DNA of 64,000 nt from positions 2,418,001 to 2,482,000 of the forward strand of contig NZ_CP035913.1 of the NCBI RefSeq assembly GCF_004209755.1, read 5' to 3'. The position numbers and the translations under genes are program-made. The notes under the pieces are model-generated. The model was not told the DNA's origin and ran no database searches. It saw only the letters and a list, made by a program, of their open reading frames with translations. Origin of the DNA: Pseudoduganella lutea (GTDB lineage: Bacteria; Pseudomonadota; Gammaproteobacteria; Burkholderiales; Burkholderiaceae_D). Positions 7,224-15,990 of this stretch are shown piece by piece; positions within the stretch are counted from its first letter, which is position 1; every line of letters begins with the position of its first letter.

Positions 7224-10109
7224 ATGATCGAAACCATCCTTGCCCGCGACCTGGGCACCCCGCCACCGGCCGTGATCACCGACTATGTCACGCTGCAGAT
7301 CGACGGCGAACGCGTGACCGTGCCCGCAGGCACGTCGGTGATGCGCGCGGCCGCGCTGTCCGGCATCAATATCCCCAAGCTGTGCGCCACCGACAGCCTG
7401 GAACCGTTCGGCTCCTGCCGGCTGTGTCTTGTGGAGATCGACGGCCGCCGCGGCTATCCCGCCTCGTGCACCACGCCGGCCGAGGAAGGCATGGTCGTGC
7501 GCACCCAGTCCGCCAAGCTGCAGCAGCTGCGCAAGGGCGTGATGGAACTGTACATCTCCGACCACCCGCTCGACTGCCTCACCTGCCCGGCCAACGGCGC
7601 CTGCGAACTGCAGGACATGGCGGGCGTGACGGGCCTGCGCGAGGTGCGCTACGGCTACGAGGGCGACAACCACCTGAAGCTGAAGAAGGACGAGTCGAAT
7701 CCCTACTTCACGTTCGACTCGTCGAAGTGCATCGTGTGCAACCGCTGCGTGCGCGCCTGCGAGGAAACCCAGGGCACGTTCGCGCTGACGATCTCGGGCC
7801 GCGGCTTCGAATCGCGCGTGTCGGCCGGCCAGAGCGAAGCGTTCATGGAGTCGGAGTGCGTGTCGTGCGGCGCCTGCGTGGAGGCCTGCCCGACGGCGAC
7901 GCTGACGGAAAAGTCGGTGATCTGGCTGGGCCAGGCGGAACACAGCATCACGACCACTTGCGCCTATTGCGGCGTGGGTTGCTCGCTGAACGCGGAAATG
8001 AAGGGCAACGAGGTGGTGCGCATGGTGCCGGCGAAGGACGGCAAGGCCAACGAAGGCCATGCGTGCGTGAAGGGCCGCTTCGCATGGGGCTATGCCACGC
8101 ACAAGGACCGCATCACGAAGCCGATGATCCGCGCGAAGATCACCGACCCGTGGCGCGAAGTGTCGTGGGACGAAGCGCTCGATTACGCGGCATCGGAATT
8201 CCGCCGCATCCAGGCGAAACACGGCCGCGATGCGATCGGCGGCATCGTGTCGTCGCGCTGCACGAACGAGGAAGGCTACCTGGTGCAGAAGCTGGTGCGT
8301 GCCGCGTTCGGCAACAACAACGTGGACACCTGCGCACGGGTTTGCCATTCGCCCACCGGCTATGGCCTGAAGCAGACGCTGGGCGAATCGGCCGGCACGC
8401 AGAGCTTCAAGTCGATCGAGCATACCGATGTGGTGCTCGTGATCGGCGCCAACCCCACGGACGGGCATCCGGTGTTCGGCTCGCGGATGAAGCGGCGGCT
8501 GCGCCAGGGCGCGCGCCTGATCGTCATCGACCCGCGCCGCATCGACCTGATCAAGTCGCCGCACGTGCGCGCCGATTACCACCTGCAACTGCGGCCGGGC
8601 ACTAACGTGGCCGTGCTGTCCGCGCTGGCCCACGTGATCGTCACCGAGGGCTTGCTGGCCGACGCGTTCATCGAAGAACGTTGCGAGGACCGTGCCTTCC
8701 TGCAGTGGCGCGACTTCGTGGCCCAGCCGGCCAATTCGCCGGAAGAGACGGAAAGCGTGACGGGCGTGCCTCCTGCGGAACTGCGCGCGGCGGCACGGCT
8801 GTATGCCACCGGCGGCAACGCGGCGATCTACTATGGCCTGGGCGTGACGGAACATGCGCAGGGATCGACGGCCGTGATGGCCATCGCCAACCTGGCCATG
8901 GCCACGGGGAACGTGGGCCGCGAAGGCGTGGGCGTCAATCCGCTGCGCGGCCAGAACAATGTGCAGGGCTCGTGCGACATCGGCTCCTTCCCCCACGAAT
9001 TGCCCGGCTATCGCCACGTTTCCGACAGCACCGTGCGGGGCCTGTTCGAACAGGCCTGGGGCGTGCCCCTGCAGGACGAGCCGGGCCTGCGTATTCCGAA
9101 CATGTTCGATGCGGCCCTCGATGGCAGCTTCCTGGGCCTGTATTGCCAGGGCGAGGACATCGTGCAGTCCGATCCGAACACGCAGCACGTGACGGCGGCG
9201 CTGTCGGCCATGGAGTGCATCGTGGTCCAGGACATCTTCCTGAACGAGACGGCAAAATACGCGCACGTGCTGCTGCCCGGCTCCTCGTTCCTGGAAAAGG
9301 ATGGCACGTTCACCAATGCCGAGCGGCGCATCTCGCGCGTGCGCAAGGTGATGCCGCCGCGCGCCGGCCTGGCGGACTGGGAAGCGACGATGGCGCTGTC
9401 GAACCGGCTGGGCTATCCGATGAATTACCGCCACCCTTCGGAGATCATGGACGAGATCGCGCGGCTGACGCCCACGTTCGCCGGCGTCAGTTATCGTCGG
9501 CTCGATGAGCTGGGCAGCATCCAGTGGCCGTGCAACGACGCGGCGCCGGAAGGCACGCCAACGATGCACGTGGAAGCGTTCGTGCGCGGCAAGGGCCGCT
9601 TCATCATCACGCAATACGTGGCCACCACCGAAAAGGTCACGCGCAAGTATCCGCTGATCCTGACCACCGGGCGCATCCTGTCGCAATACAACGTCGGCGC
9701 GCAGACGCGCCGCACCGAGAACGTGCAGTGGCATGCGGAAGACCGGCTGGAAATCCATCCGCACGATGCGCAGGAGCGCGGCATCCGGGACGACGACTGG
9801 GTGGGCATCCAGAGCCGCGCCGGCGAGACGGTGCTGCGCGCGCTGGTGACGGAGCGCATGCAGCCGGGCGTGGTCTACACCACGTTCCACTTCCCCGAAT
9901 CGGGCGCCAACGTGATCACGACCGAGAACTCCGACTGGGCCACCAACTGCCCCGAATACAAGGTGACCGCCGTGCAGGTGATGCCGGTGCAGCAGCCTTC
10001 CGAATGGCAGCGCGAGTACCGGCGCTTCAATACGGCGCAGCTGGGGCTGGCCGATCCGGGGCTGGTCACGGACGGGGCGGACGATTCCCTGCTGGAGGTG
10101 CGCGGATGA
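7224..10109 (+). CDS. fdsA: NAD-dependent formate dehydrogenase, catalytic alpha subunit
   Basis: The 961-aa subunit oxidises formate to CO2 at a bis-MGD molybdenum (or tungsten) site. Domains in order: a 2Fe-2S ferredoxin domain (Cys 54, 65, 68 and 82), a NuoG-type His-Cys cluster (DHPLDCLTCPANGACELQ), two 4Fe-4S motifs (CIVCNRCVRAC about 169-179 and CVSCGACVEAC about 212-222), the proximal cluster CAYCGVGC (246-253), then the large molybdopterin oxidoreductase domain. The metal ligand is a cysteine, not selenocysteine: ARVCHSPTG with Cys374 and His375. A C-terminal molydopterin-dinucleotide domain is present. AGGAGA precedes the ATG. The stop overlaps the fdsD start. Confidence 0.95.
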   Translation: MIETILARDLGTPPPAVITDYVTLQIDGERVTVPAGTSVMRAAALSGINIPKLCATDSLEPFGSCRLCLVEIDGRRGYPASCTTPAEEGMVVRTQSAKLQQLRKGVMELYISDHPLDCLTCPANGACELQDMAGVTGLREVRYGYEGDNHLKLKKDESNPYFTFDSSKCIVCNRCVRACEETQGTFALTISGRGFESRVSAGQSEAFMESECVSCGACVEACPTATLTEKSVIWLGQAEHSITTTCAYCGVGCSLNAEMKGNEVVRMVPAKDGKANEGHACVKGRFAWGYATHKDRITKPMIRAKITDPWREVSWDEALDYAASEFRRIQAKHGRDAIGGIVSSRCTNEEGYLVQKLVRAAFGNNNVDTCARVCHSPTGYGLKQTLGESAGTQSFKSIEHTDVVLVIGANPTDGHPVFGSRMKRRLRQGARLIVIDPRRIDLIKSPHVRADYHLQLRPGTNVAVLSALAHVIVTEGLLADAFIEERCEDRAFLQWRDFVAQPANSPEETESVTGVPPAELRAAARLYATGGNAAIYYGLGVTEHAQGSTAVMAIANLAMATGNVGREGVGVNPLRGQNNVQGSCDIGSFPHELPGYRHVSDSTVRGLFEQAWGVPLQDEPGLRIPNMFDAALDGSFLGLYCQGEDIVQSDPNTQHVTAALSAMECIVVQDIFLNETAKYAHVLLPGSSFLEKDGTFTNAERRISRVRKVMPPRAGLADWEATMALSNRLGYPMNYRHPSEIMDEIARLTPTFAGVSYRRLDELGSIQWPCNDAAPEGTPTMHVEAFVRGKGRFIITQYVATTEKVTRKYPLILTTGRILSQYNVGAQTRRTENVQWHAEDRLEIHPHDAQERGIRDDDWVGIQSRAGETVLRALVTERMQPGVVYTTFHFPESGANVITTENSDWATNCPEYKVTAVQVMPVQQPSEWQREYRRFNTAQLGLADPGLVTDGADDSLLEVRG

Positions 10110-10387
10110 ACATCGACAACCTGGTCACGATGGCCAACCAGATCGGCAGTTTCTATGCTTCCTTCCCCGACCGCGAGGAAGCCCAGACGGGCATCGCCCA
10201 GCACATCCAGCGCTACTGGGCGCCGCGCATGCGCAGCCGGCTTTACCTGCACATGGATACGGCACGTGGCGAAGGCCTCGACGCCATCGTGCTGGGCGCC
10301 CTCGCGGCGCACCGCGCCGGGCATGATGCGCCGGCCGTGAATACGTCGGTGCCGGAAGACGCGGATACCGGCGGCGACGCGGGATGA
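10106..10387 (+). CDS. fdsD: formate dehydrogenase, delta subunit
   Basis: This 93-aa protein is of the FdsD type, a small subunit or assembly factor of the soluble formate dehydrogenase. Typical features are NLVTMANQIGSFYASFPD and the IAQHIQRYWAPRMR segment. The ATG overlaps the fdsA stop (ATGA), and its own stop overlaps the start of the next gene in the same way. In C. necator the FdhD-like gene fdsC lies between fdsA and fdsD. Here it is absent, so sulfuration of the cofactor must be supplied from elsewhere. Confidence 0.9.
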   Translation: MNIDNLVTMANQIGSFYASFPDREEAQTGIAQHIQRYWAPRMRSRLYLHMDTARGEGLDAIVLGALAAHRAGHDAPAVNTSVPEDADTGGDAG

Positions 10388-11040
10388 ACACGGCGATGCA
10401 TGGGCCGGCAGGCGCGATGCGCTGGGAATTGTCGATCGTGTGCGCGACGGACCGGCCGGGCAGCTTCGCGGAGCCCGCCGGCAACGACGTGGATCGCGCG
10501 GCCCGCATCGTGAGCGAACTCGCCGCGGACGGGTACCAGCATGCCGGGGAAGTCTCGCTGTGGCAGGCGCTGTATCCGGGCGATGACGCGCTATTCGTCG
10601 GCGCCTATCCCGGCGGCGTGCTGGCCTGCCACGCGGACCTGGCGGGAGCGCTCATCCACGGCAACGCATGGTCGCGCGTCAACGGCAGCCTGCGCGGCGG
10701 TTTCCGGGAGACGCTGCTCGCCCTGTACCCGGGTGGCGAAGTGATGGCGATGGCGCTGCACTGCGCGGCGAACCTGTGGGGCTTCAGCACGTACCGGGAA
10801 AGCCGGCGCATCCGCACCGTCGCCGGGTCCGGCGAAGATGGCCTGTTCGCCGACCATGGCCCGCCGCTGGCCGAGGAAATCCCGGTGCTGGCACATGTCA
10901 CGCCCGCCTTGCTGGACCGGCCGGCGGCTGGCGAAGCGCTGGTGCTTGCCGCTTCCGCCCGGATGTTCGGCGACAGCATCGACCGGCTGGCCGGAACCGG
11001 GCCCACGCTGAGTCATTACCGTCGGCGCCCGGCGGCCTGA
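10384..11040 (+). CDS. uncharacterised protein coupled to fdsD, 218 aa
   Basis: I do not recognise a function. The start overlaps the fdsD stop by four bases (ATGA), so it is translated as the last gene of the fds operon. The protein is soluble, with no signal peptide, Cys cluster or membrane span. The segment LFVGAYPGGVLACHADLAG, a later LGFSTYRESRRIR-like patch (residues about 134-142) and the LFADHGPPLAEEIPVL region look, by layout only, like DUF6928-type uncharacterised proteins. Coupling to fds suggests a job in enzyme maturation or formate handling. That is inference. Confidence 0.7.
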   Translation: MNTAMHGPAGAMRWELSIVCATDRPGSFAEPAGNDVDRAARIVSELAADGYQHAGEVSLWQALYPGDDALFVGAYPGGVLACHADLAGALIHGNAWSRVNGSLRGGFRETLLALYPGGEVMAMALHCAANLWGFSTYRESRRIRTVAGSGEDGLFADHGPPLAEEIPVLAHVTPALLDRPAAGEALVLAASARMFGDSIDRLAGTGPTLSHYRRRPAA

Positions 11041-11197
11041 CGGAGCACGTCGCCCGACGGGCGCTCCCGGCAAGGCTGGCCGGATGGCAGGGTTTCCGGC
11101 GGATCCGACGACCGGGCGCCGATGACCCATGCGGGGCGGGCCGGCATGCTTGGCCGCGGCGGAAAATGGCTTCCATCATCCACCAGGGGAGCACACC

Positions 11198-11731
11198 ATG
11201 AGCCTTGCCATCGCCGTCACCGCCCACGATCACGCACTCGGCCCTGCCGGCGCACCCGTCACGCTCGTCGAATACGGCGACTTCCAATGCCCTTACTGCG
11301 GCGCGGCGTACGAGGAACTGAAACAGGTCCGTGCCGATCTTGGCGATACGCTGCGCTTTGTTTTCCGCCACATGCCACTGACGGCGCTCCACCCGATGGC
11401 GGAACTGGCGGCCGAAGCGGCCGAAGCCGCCGCGGCACAGGGCAGGTTCTGGCCGATGCACGACGCGTTGTACGAGAACCAGCGCCAGCTCAGTCCCGCC
11501 CTGGTCAGCGCCCTGGCGACCCGCCTCGGCCTCGACATGGCGCGCTTCACGGCCGACCTGCGCAGCCGCCGCCATGCGGAGAAGGTGCGCCAGGATATCG
11601 CCGGCGCCGAACGCAGCGGCGTGCAGGGCACTCCGGCATTCTTCATCGACGGGCGGCTCTACAGCGGACCTTACGATGCGGAAACACTGACGGCGGAACT
11701 GCGGGCGATCGCGGCCGAGGGAGCGGCCTAG
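11198..11731 (+). CDS. DsbA-family thioredoxin-fold protein
   Basis: This 177-aa protein has a CPYC active site (Cys31 and Cys34, in YGDFQCPYCGAAYEE), an alpha-helical insert and the cis-Pro loop GVQGTPAFFIDG. This is the DsbA/DSBA-like oxidoreductase fold, close to the FrnE/thioredoxin_4 group. No signal peptide is visible from the chosen start, which has AGGGGAG just upstream, so it may work in the cytoplasm as a reductase or isomerase. A longer in-frame start (11129) adds 23 residues that do not look like a signal sequence. It lies 157 bases after the fds operon and may be independent. Confidence 0.82.
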   Translation: MSLAIAVTAHDHALGPAGAPVTLVEYGDFQCPYCGAAYEELKQVRADLGDTLRFVFRHMPLTALHPMAELAAEAAEAAAAQGRFWPMHDALYENQRQLSPALVSALATRLGLDMARFTADLRSRRHAEKVRQDIAGAERSGVQGTPAFFIDGRLYSGPYDAETLTAELRAIAAEGAA

Positions 11732-11781
11732 CGGCCTGAGCACGGCACGACAGATATCGAAAAAATATTTTCGGTCCGCTG

Positions 11782-11808
11782 CATCCAATCGGGTTTCCCG
11801 CGCGTAGT
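11782..11808 (+). promoter_or_regulatory. possible ECF-type promoter upstream of the DUF4394 gene
   Basis: CATCCA (11782-11787), a 15-base spacer and CGTAGT (11803-11808) lie 59 bases before the DUF4394 start. CATCCA is a -35 element reported for SigK-like ECF sigma factors. An ECF sigma/anti-sigma pair is encoded 0.1 kb beyond this gene on the other strand. The match is short and unsupported by a second site. Confidence 0.25.
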
Positions 11809-11866
11809 ACACGCACAACATTGCCATCCCGGCAGCTGTTGAGCCTACAACTACCGAGGACCGATC

Positions 11867-13519
11867 ATGAACCGACCCCAGCTTTCCACGCTTGCCCTTG
11901 CCACCTCGATCGCGCTGACCCTGGCCGCTTGCGGCGGTGGCGGCAGCAATCACGACACCGGAACGCCGATGCCCACGCCCACGCCGGGTGTGCCGGTGGT
12001 GCCGGGCGACGTCTTCGCCCTGACCGCCAGCAACAAACTGATCTCCTTCAATCGCGAAACGCCGGGCACGGTGCGCACCACGGCCACGATCTCCGGCCTG
12101 CAGAGCGGCGAAAACGTGCTGGGCATCGATTACCGTCCGGCGGACGGCAAGCTGTATGGCGTGGGCTCCACCGGCCGGCTGTACACGATCGACACGGAAA
12201 GCGGCGTGGCCACGCAGAAGTCGATGCTGATGGCGGATGCCGCCGACACCACGGCACCGTTCACCGCGCTGGCCGGCACCGATTTCGGCGTGGACTTCAA
12301 CCCGGTCGCCGACCGCCTGCGCATCGTCTCCAGCACGGGCCAGAGCCTGCGCATCAACGTCGATACCGGCGCCACCACCACCGATGGCGCCATCAATGGC
12401 GGCGCGGCCACCACGCAGGTCACCGCATCGGCCTACACGAATTCCTTCGCGGGCACCGGCACCACCACGCTGTATGCCCTCGATACCGTCACGGACACGC
12501 TGTACATCCAGAACCCGCCGAACAATGGCACGCTGGCCACACCTGTGGCACTGGGCGTGGATGCCGGCAGCGCCAACGGTTTCGACATCGATGCGCGCAC
12601 GAACATGGGCTACATGATCGCGACCGTGGGCGGCGCCCGCAACCTGTACAGCGTCAACCTGGCGGCCACGGCGAACCCGGCCACGCTGGTGGGCGCGGTG
12701 GGCGGGACCGAAGACATCCGCGGCATCGCGCTGCGCCCGGCCATGGCGCCGATGGTGCATGGCCTGACCGACGACAACCGCCTGGTCGCCTTCAAGGTCA
12801 CGACCCCGAACACGATCGATGCCACCGTGACGGTCTCGGGCCTGAACGCCGGCGAGACACTGCTGGGCATCGATGTGCGGCCGAAGGATGGCATGCTGTA
12901 CGGCATCACCTCCGCCGCCCGCATCGTGACGATCGATCCAGCCACCGGCGCCGCCACTGCGAAAGCCACGCTGATGGCCGACGCGGCCGATACGACGGCG
13001 CCCTACTCGGCGATCGCCGGCACGGCCTTCGCCGTCGACTTCAACCCGGTGGCTGACCGCCTGCGCGTGATCGGCAACATGGGCCAGAGCCTGCGCATCA
13101 ATGTGGACACCGGCGCAACGACGACCGACGGTGCCATCAACCGCGCCAGCGGCGCGGCCATGGTCACCGCTGCCGCGTACAACAACAGCATTGCGGGCAC
13201 GACGACGACGATCCTGTATGACCTGGACAGCACCACCGACGTGCTGGCGATGCAGACGCCGCCGAACGACGGCACGCTGGTGGACGTGGGCCGGCTGGGC
13301 GTGGACGTGGCGGGCGATGCCGGGTTCGATATCGCCGGCGGCGGGAACGGTCTGGTATTGGCGGCACTGCGCACGTCCGCCACGGGGCCGAGCACGCTGT
13401 ACCGTGTCGACCTGATGTCGGGCGTCGCGACGCCGGTCAATGGCGCAGCCACGCCGGCCACCTCCGTGATCGGCAATGGCGTGCCAGGCTTGCGCGACAT
13501 CGCCATCCTGATCAAGTAA
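11867..13519 (+). CDS. DUF4394 lipoprotein with two repeats
   Basis: The 550-aa protein begins with a signal peptide ending in a lipobox-like LTLAACGGGGS (Cys about residue 24), followed by a Thr/Pro linker. The rest is two copies of a DUF4394 domain (about residues 45-290 and 300-549). Both repeats contain the patterns LLGIDxRP(A/K)DG-LYG, DFNPVADRLR and NVDTGATTTDGAIN, which suggests a beta-propeller. It is predicted to be anchored to a membrane and exposed outside the cytoplasm; the function is unknown. It is convergent with an anti-sigma/sigma operon, a neighbourhood that may place it in that regulon. Confidence 0.85.
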   Translation: MNRPQLSTLALATSIALTLAACGGGGSNHDTGTPMPTPTPGVPVVPGDVFALTASNKLISFNRETPGTVRTTATISGLQSGENVLGIDYRPADGKLYGVGSTGRLYTIDTESGVATQKSMLMADAADTTAPFTALAGTDFGVDFNPVADRLRIVSSTGQSLRINVDTGATTTDGAINGGAATTQVTASAYTNSFAGTGTTTLYALDTVTDTLYIQNPPNNGTLATPVALGVDAGSANGFDIDARTNMGYMIATVGGARNLYSVNLAATANPATLVGAVGGTEDIRGIALRPAMAPMVHGLTDDNRLVAFKVTTPNTIDATVTVSGLNAGETLLGIDVRPKDGMLYGITSAARIVTIDPATGAATAKATLMADAADTTAPYSAIAGTAFAVDFNPVADRLRVIGNMGQSLRINVDTGATTTDGAINRASGAAMVTAAAYNNSIAGTTTTILYDLDSTTDVLAMQTPPNDGTLVDVGRLGVDVAGDAGFDIAGGGNGLVLAALRTSATGPSTLYRVDLMSGVATPVNGAATPATSVIGNGVPGLRDIAILIK

Positions 13520-13528
13520 GCGGGAGAC

Positions 13529-13562
13529 CGGCCGCGCCTGCATTATCTTGACGGCGCGGCCG
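13529..13562. terminator. GC-rich hairpin between convergent genes
   Basis: CGGCCGCGCC (13529-13538) pairs with GGCGCGGCCG (13553-13562) across a 14-base loop. It lies ten bases after the DUF4394 stop. There is no T-run, so it is a hairpin of possible terminator function for the convergent pair. The right arm with its flank also repeats the end of the anti-sigma gene. Confidence 0.45.
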
Positions 13563-13630
13563 ATGGTCAGATCTGGCCAGGCGTATGGATCGGACGATAC
13601 GGCGATCCTGGACACCGGCCAAAGCTGACC

Positions 13631-14341
13631 TTACATGACCTTGACGGCGCGGCCGATGTAGAGGATCGGGCCCGTCGGGCGCCCGATCGGCGAACCCTGT
13701 TCCGGTTCCAGCGTGATCTCGAACAGCTGGTTCGGCTGCAACGGCGGCAGCTTGTCGAGCCGCACGTCGACCGCCCGGCCCGGCGTGACGAGGCCCAGCG
13801 AGACCGGGCCTTTCCAGCCATCGGCCTTGGTCCACAGCTGCAGCGCGCGCTGCGCCGGCACGGCTGTCTTCACCAGCGGTTCGAGGCGGATCGTCTGCGG
13901 CCCGGTGGCGCGGATCACCCATCCCGGCGCGGCATTCTGCGGCGTGGCCAGCACCACCATATAGTCCGGCGTCGCCGGCGCCTGCATCCGCACGCCCACC
14001 ACCACCGCCATGATGGCGGCAGCCGCGAAGCCGCCCGCGGCCATGCCGCGCCACAGCGTGACCTTGTCCCACCAGCGGGCCTTGGCCGGCAAGTTCCGCG
14101 CGGGGGCCGGGGCCGCTGCGGGGGCAATACTGCGCTCGATACGCGCCCACAGCGCGGCGGAAGGCTCGACCGGCTCGGCAAGCGCCGTCAGCGGCATCAG
14201 CCTTTGTTCCCAGTATTCGACGGCGGCGCGCAGTGCCGGATCATCCGGCAGCGCCTGTTCGACTTCATGGCGCCGTGCGGCGGGGAGCGTGCCCAGCACG
14301 TATTCGCCGGCCAGCTCGTGGGGATCGCGGATCGGGCTCAT
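13631..14341 (-). CDS. anti-sigma factor (RskA-like), membrane protein
   Basis: This 236-aa protein has an N-terminal cytoplasmic anti-sigma part (HELAGEYVLGTLPAARR is the usual RskA/ChrR-type opening), one membrane span (about residues 98-118) and an extracytoplasmic RskA C-terminal domain rich in GxxP and beta strands. It should hold the ECF sigma factor encoded just upstream. The start overlaps the sigma stop by four bases (ATGA). No zinc-binding HxxxCxxC motif is seen. The last eight residues (IGRAVKVM) are echoed by a second, non-coding copy at 13540-13565. Confidence 0.87.
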   Translation of the reverse strand: MSPIRDPHELAGEYVLGTLPAARRHEVEQALPDDPALRAAVEYWEQRLMPLTALAEPVEPSAALWARIERSIAPAAAPAPARNLPAKARWWDKVTLWRGMAAGGFAAAAIMAVVVGVRMQAPATPDYMVVLATPQNAAPGWVIRATGPQTIRLEPLVKTAVPAQRALQLWTKADGWKGPVSLGLVTPGRAVDVRLDKLPPLQPNQLFEITLEPEQGSPIGRPTGPILYIGRAVKVM

Positions 14342-14895
14342 ACCATGCACTCCCGCAGCGCGCTCATGCCGCGCTTGATCCAGGCCTTGACGGTACCCAG
14401 CGGCGACTTGAGGCGTTCGGCGATCTCGCTGTGCGAGCAGCCGTCCACGTAGGCATACAGGATGCTGTTGCGCTTCGCGGCATCGAGCTGGGTAAGGCAA
14501 TGTTCCAGGCGGCCGAGGTCCTGGCGCAGTTCAAAGGCGTCGGCGATCTGCACGGCAGCTCCGGTATCGATGGCGTCCAGCGCTTCCTCGTCATCGACGA
14601 GCACTTCGCGCGTGCCGGCGCGGATCGCATCGAGCGCCTGGTACCGCACGATGCTGTAGACCCAACCGCGGCCGGTGCCACGCCCGGCTTCGAACGTGCC
14701 GGCTTTCGTCCAGATGCTGACGAAGGCATCGTGCACCACGTCTTCCGCAGCCTGCCGTTCGCGCACGATGCGCAGCGCCACGCCCAGCAGCCGCGGCGCT
14801 TCATGGTCGTACAGGCTGCGCAGCGCCTGCCGGTCGCCGCGCGCACAGGCGTGCAGTGCGGCTTCGTAGTCGAATTGGTCGGGTGCGATGGGCAC
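14338..14895 (-). CDS. ECF RNA polymerase sigma factor (SigK-like)
   Basis: The 185-aa protein has sigma region 2 (about residues 20-90, with RLLGVALRIVRERQAAEDVV and the following FVSIWTKAGTF) and region 4 (about 125-180, CSHSEIAERLKSPLGTVKAW). It directs RNA polymerase to a small regulon and is probably released when the downstream anti-sigma factor is inactivated. The two genes are translationally coupled. Candidate targets by position are its own operon, the DUF4394 gene and perhaps the PEP-CTERM gene transcribed divergently at 15167. No clearly shared promoter was found for the last. Confidence 0.9.
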   Translation of the reverse strand: MPIAPDQFDYEAALHACARGDRQALRSLYDHEAPRLLGVALRIVRERQAAEDVVHDAFVSIWTKAGTFEAGRGTGRGWVYSIVRYQALDAIRAGTREVLVDDEEALDAIDTGAAVQIADAFELRQDLGRLEHCLTQLDAAKRNSILYAYVDGCSHSEIAERLKSPLGTVKAWIKRGMSALRECMV

Positions 14896-14992
14896 GGGAG
14901 TCCGTCGTCAAGTGGGGGCTGAACCATGGCCCGGGTGTGGACGATTATATATGGATGAGGCGGGCCAGTGCGCCTCACCGGTGCGGCTATCC

Positions 14993-15013
14993 ATCCGATA
15001 GTAACTGTCGGAT
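14993..15013. promoter_or_regulatory. 9-bp-arm inverted repeat upstream of the PEP-CTERM gene
   Basis: ATCCGATAG and CTGTCGGAT are inverted repeats with one mismatch separated by TAA. The dyad lies in the 271-bp region between the divergent sigma-factor and PEP-CTERM genes, which becomes AT-rich toward the latter. It is a candidate operator; the binding protein is unknown. Confidence 0.35.
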
Positions 15014-15166
15014 AATTTTACAAGACGCCATGAAGTTACAATCACACCAAAATTACATTGTTAAATTATTGAGTAAGATCAATCTGTTAGCACTTTCTCA
15101 TTGCATTGGCACATGTTTTGCGTTGTGCAGGCCCGGGGTGTCCTGTTCAACAACAATGGAATAACT

Positions 15167-15901
15167 ATGCACAAGTTCAAAAAAATAGTCGTGGCCGCTG
15201 CCATGACGATCGCGGCGGCCAGTGCCGCGGCGGCGCCGATCACCGTCGGTGGCGTAACGTGGGATCCGGACTATCCGCTGGACTTCGCTTCATCCTCGGT
15301 CCAGCTGCATCAGTTCGTGGCACCGGACGGCAGCGTGAGCGGCTTCGGAATCGTGTCGACGATGAACGGCTATTCGCAAGACCAGTTCTGTCCAGGGTGC
15401 GAACTGACTATCGTGTACGGCGGCTACAACCTGGTCGGTTCGGCTGGCAATACCAACCTGTTCACCGGCGGTTTTATCAACATCTACCGCAATGACGGCC
15501 CTTCGACGATCAATCCCAGCGATCCGCTGACGATGAACGCGGGCAATACCGGCATCGGTGAACTCTGGCTCAGTCTCACCGGCCATACCTACAATGGCAC
15601 GACACTGCTCGGTACCCTCAATGCGCTGAATCCGCCCAATGGCAGCGGCCTGGGCCAGCTCGATGTCGCCGGCGGCGTGGCCGGGGCCTACTTCGACACG
15701 AACCAGCAAGTCGACGGAGCGGACGTGGCATTCTCGTCGAGTTTCACGCAACCGTATCCGGGCACCACCGGCATCGAGCATATCGTCGGCACTGGCAACC
15801 TGTTCGGCCAGACCGCGGTGCCGGTGCCTGAACCGGGCTCGCTGGCCCTGGTCGGCCTGGGCCTGGCGGGACTGGCAACACTGCGCCGCCGCAAGGGGTA
15901 A
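15167..15901 (+). CDS. PEP-CTERM sorting-domain exported protein
   Basis: This 244-aa protein has a Sec signal peptide (KKIVVAAAMTIAAASAAAA) and ends with a classic PEP-CTERM tail: VPVPEPGSLALVGLGLAG followed by a basic LRRRKG. Such tails are recognised by exosortase in the inner membrane in species that make exopolysaccharide. The body is Gly/Asn/Thr-rich with a likely beta structure and no recognised catalytic motif. I chose the ATG at 15167 because the signal peptide begins there; the longer start at 15101 adds an unlikely Cys-rich leader. Exosortase itself is not in the window. Confidence 0.85.
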   Translation: MHKFKKIVVAAAMTIAAASAAAAPITVGGVTWDPDYPLDFASSSVQLHQFVAPDGSVSGFGIVSTMNGYSQDQFCPGCELTIVYGGYNLVGSAGNTNLFTGGFINIYRNDGPSTINPSDPLTMNAGNTGIGELWLSLTGHTYNGTTLLGTLNALNPPNGSGLGQLDVAGGVAGAYFDTNQQVDGADVAFSSSFTQPYPGTTGIEHIVGTGNLFGQTAVPVPEPGSLALVGLGLAGLATLRRRKG

Positions 15902-15946
15902 TACCTGGAAAGCCGCCGGCCGGCGCGGGTGCGCGCCAAGCCGGCG

Positions 15947-15990
15947 TGACCTTCAATTGACCTTCAATTGACCTTCAATTGAACTTCAGG
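15947..15990. repeat. four tandem 11-bp repeats at the end of the enoyl-CoA hydratase gene
   Basis: The unit TGACCTTCAAT occurs exactly three times (15947-15957, 15958-15968, 15969-15979), then as the degenerate TGAACTTCAGG (15980-15990). The stop codon of the hydratase gene lies inside the last unit. An 11-bp unit keeps every copy on the same face of the helix. A related repeat is found at 62821-62873. Confidence 0.8.

Noticed and set aside
7101..9890. 929-codon minus-strand open frame over fdsA
   Set aside because: Shadow of fdsA, whose metal-binding motifs are intact.
10898..13615. 905-codon minus-strand open frame over the DUF4394 gene
   Set aside because: Antisense shadow across two genes and an intergenic region; no ribosome site or family match.
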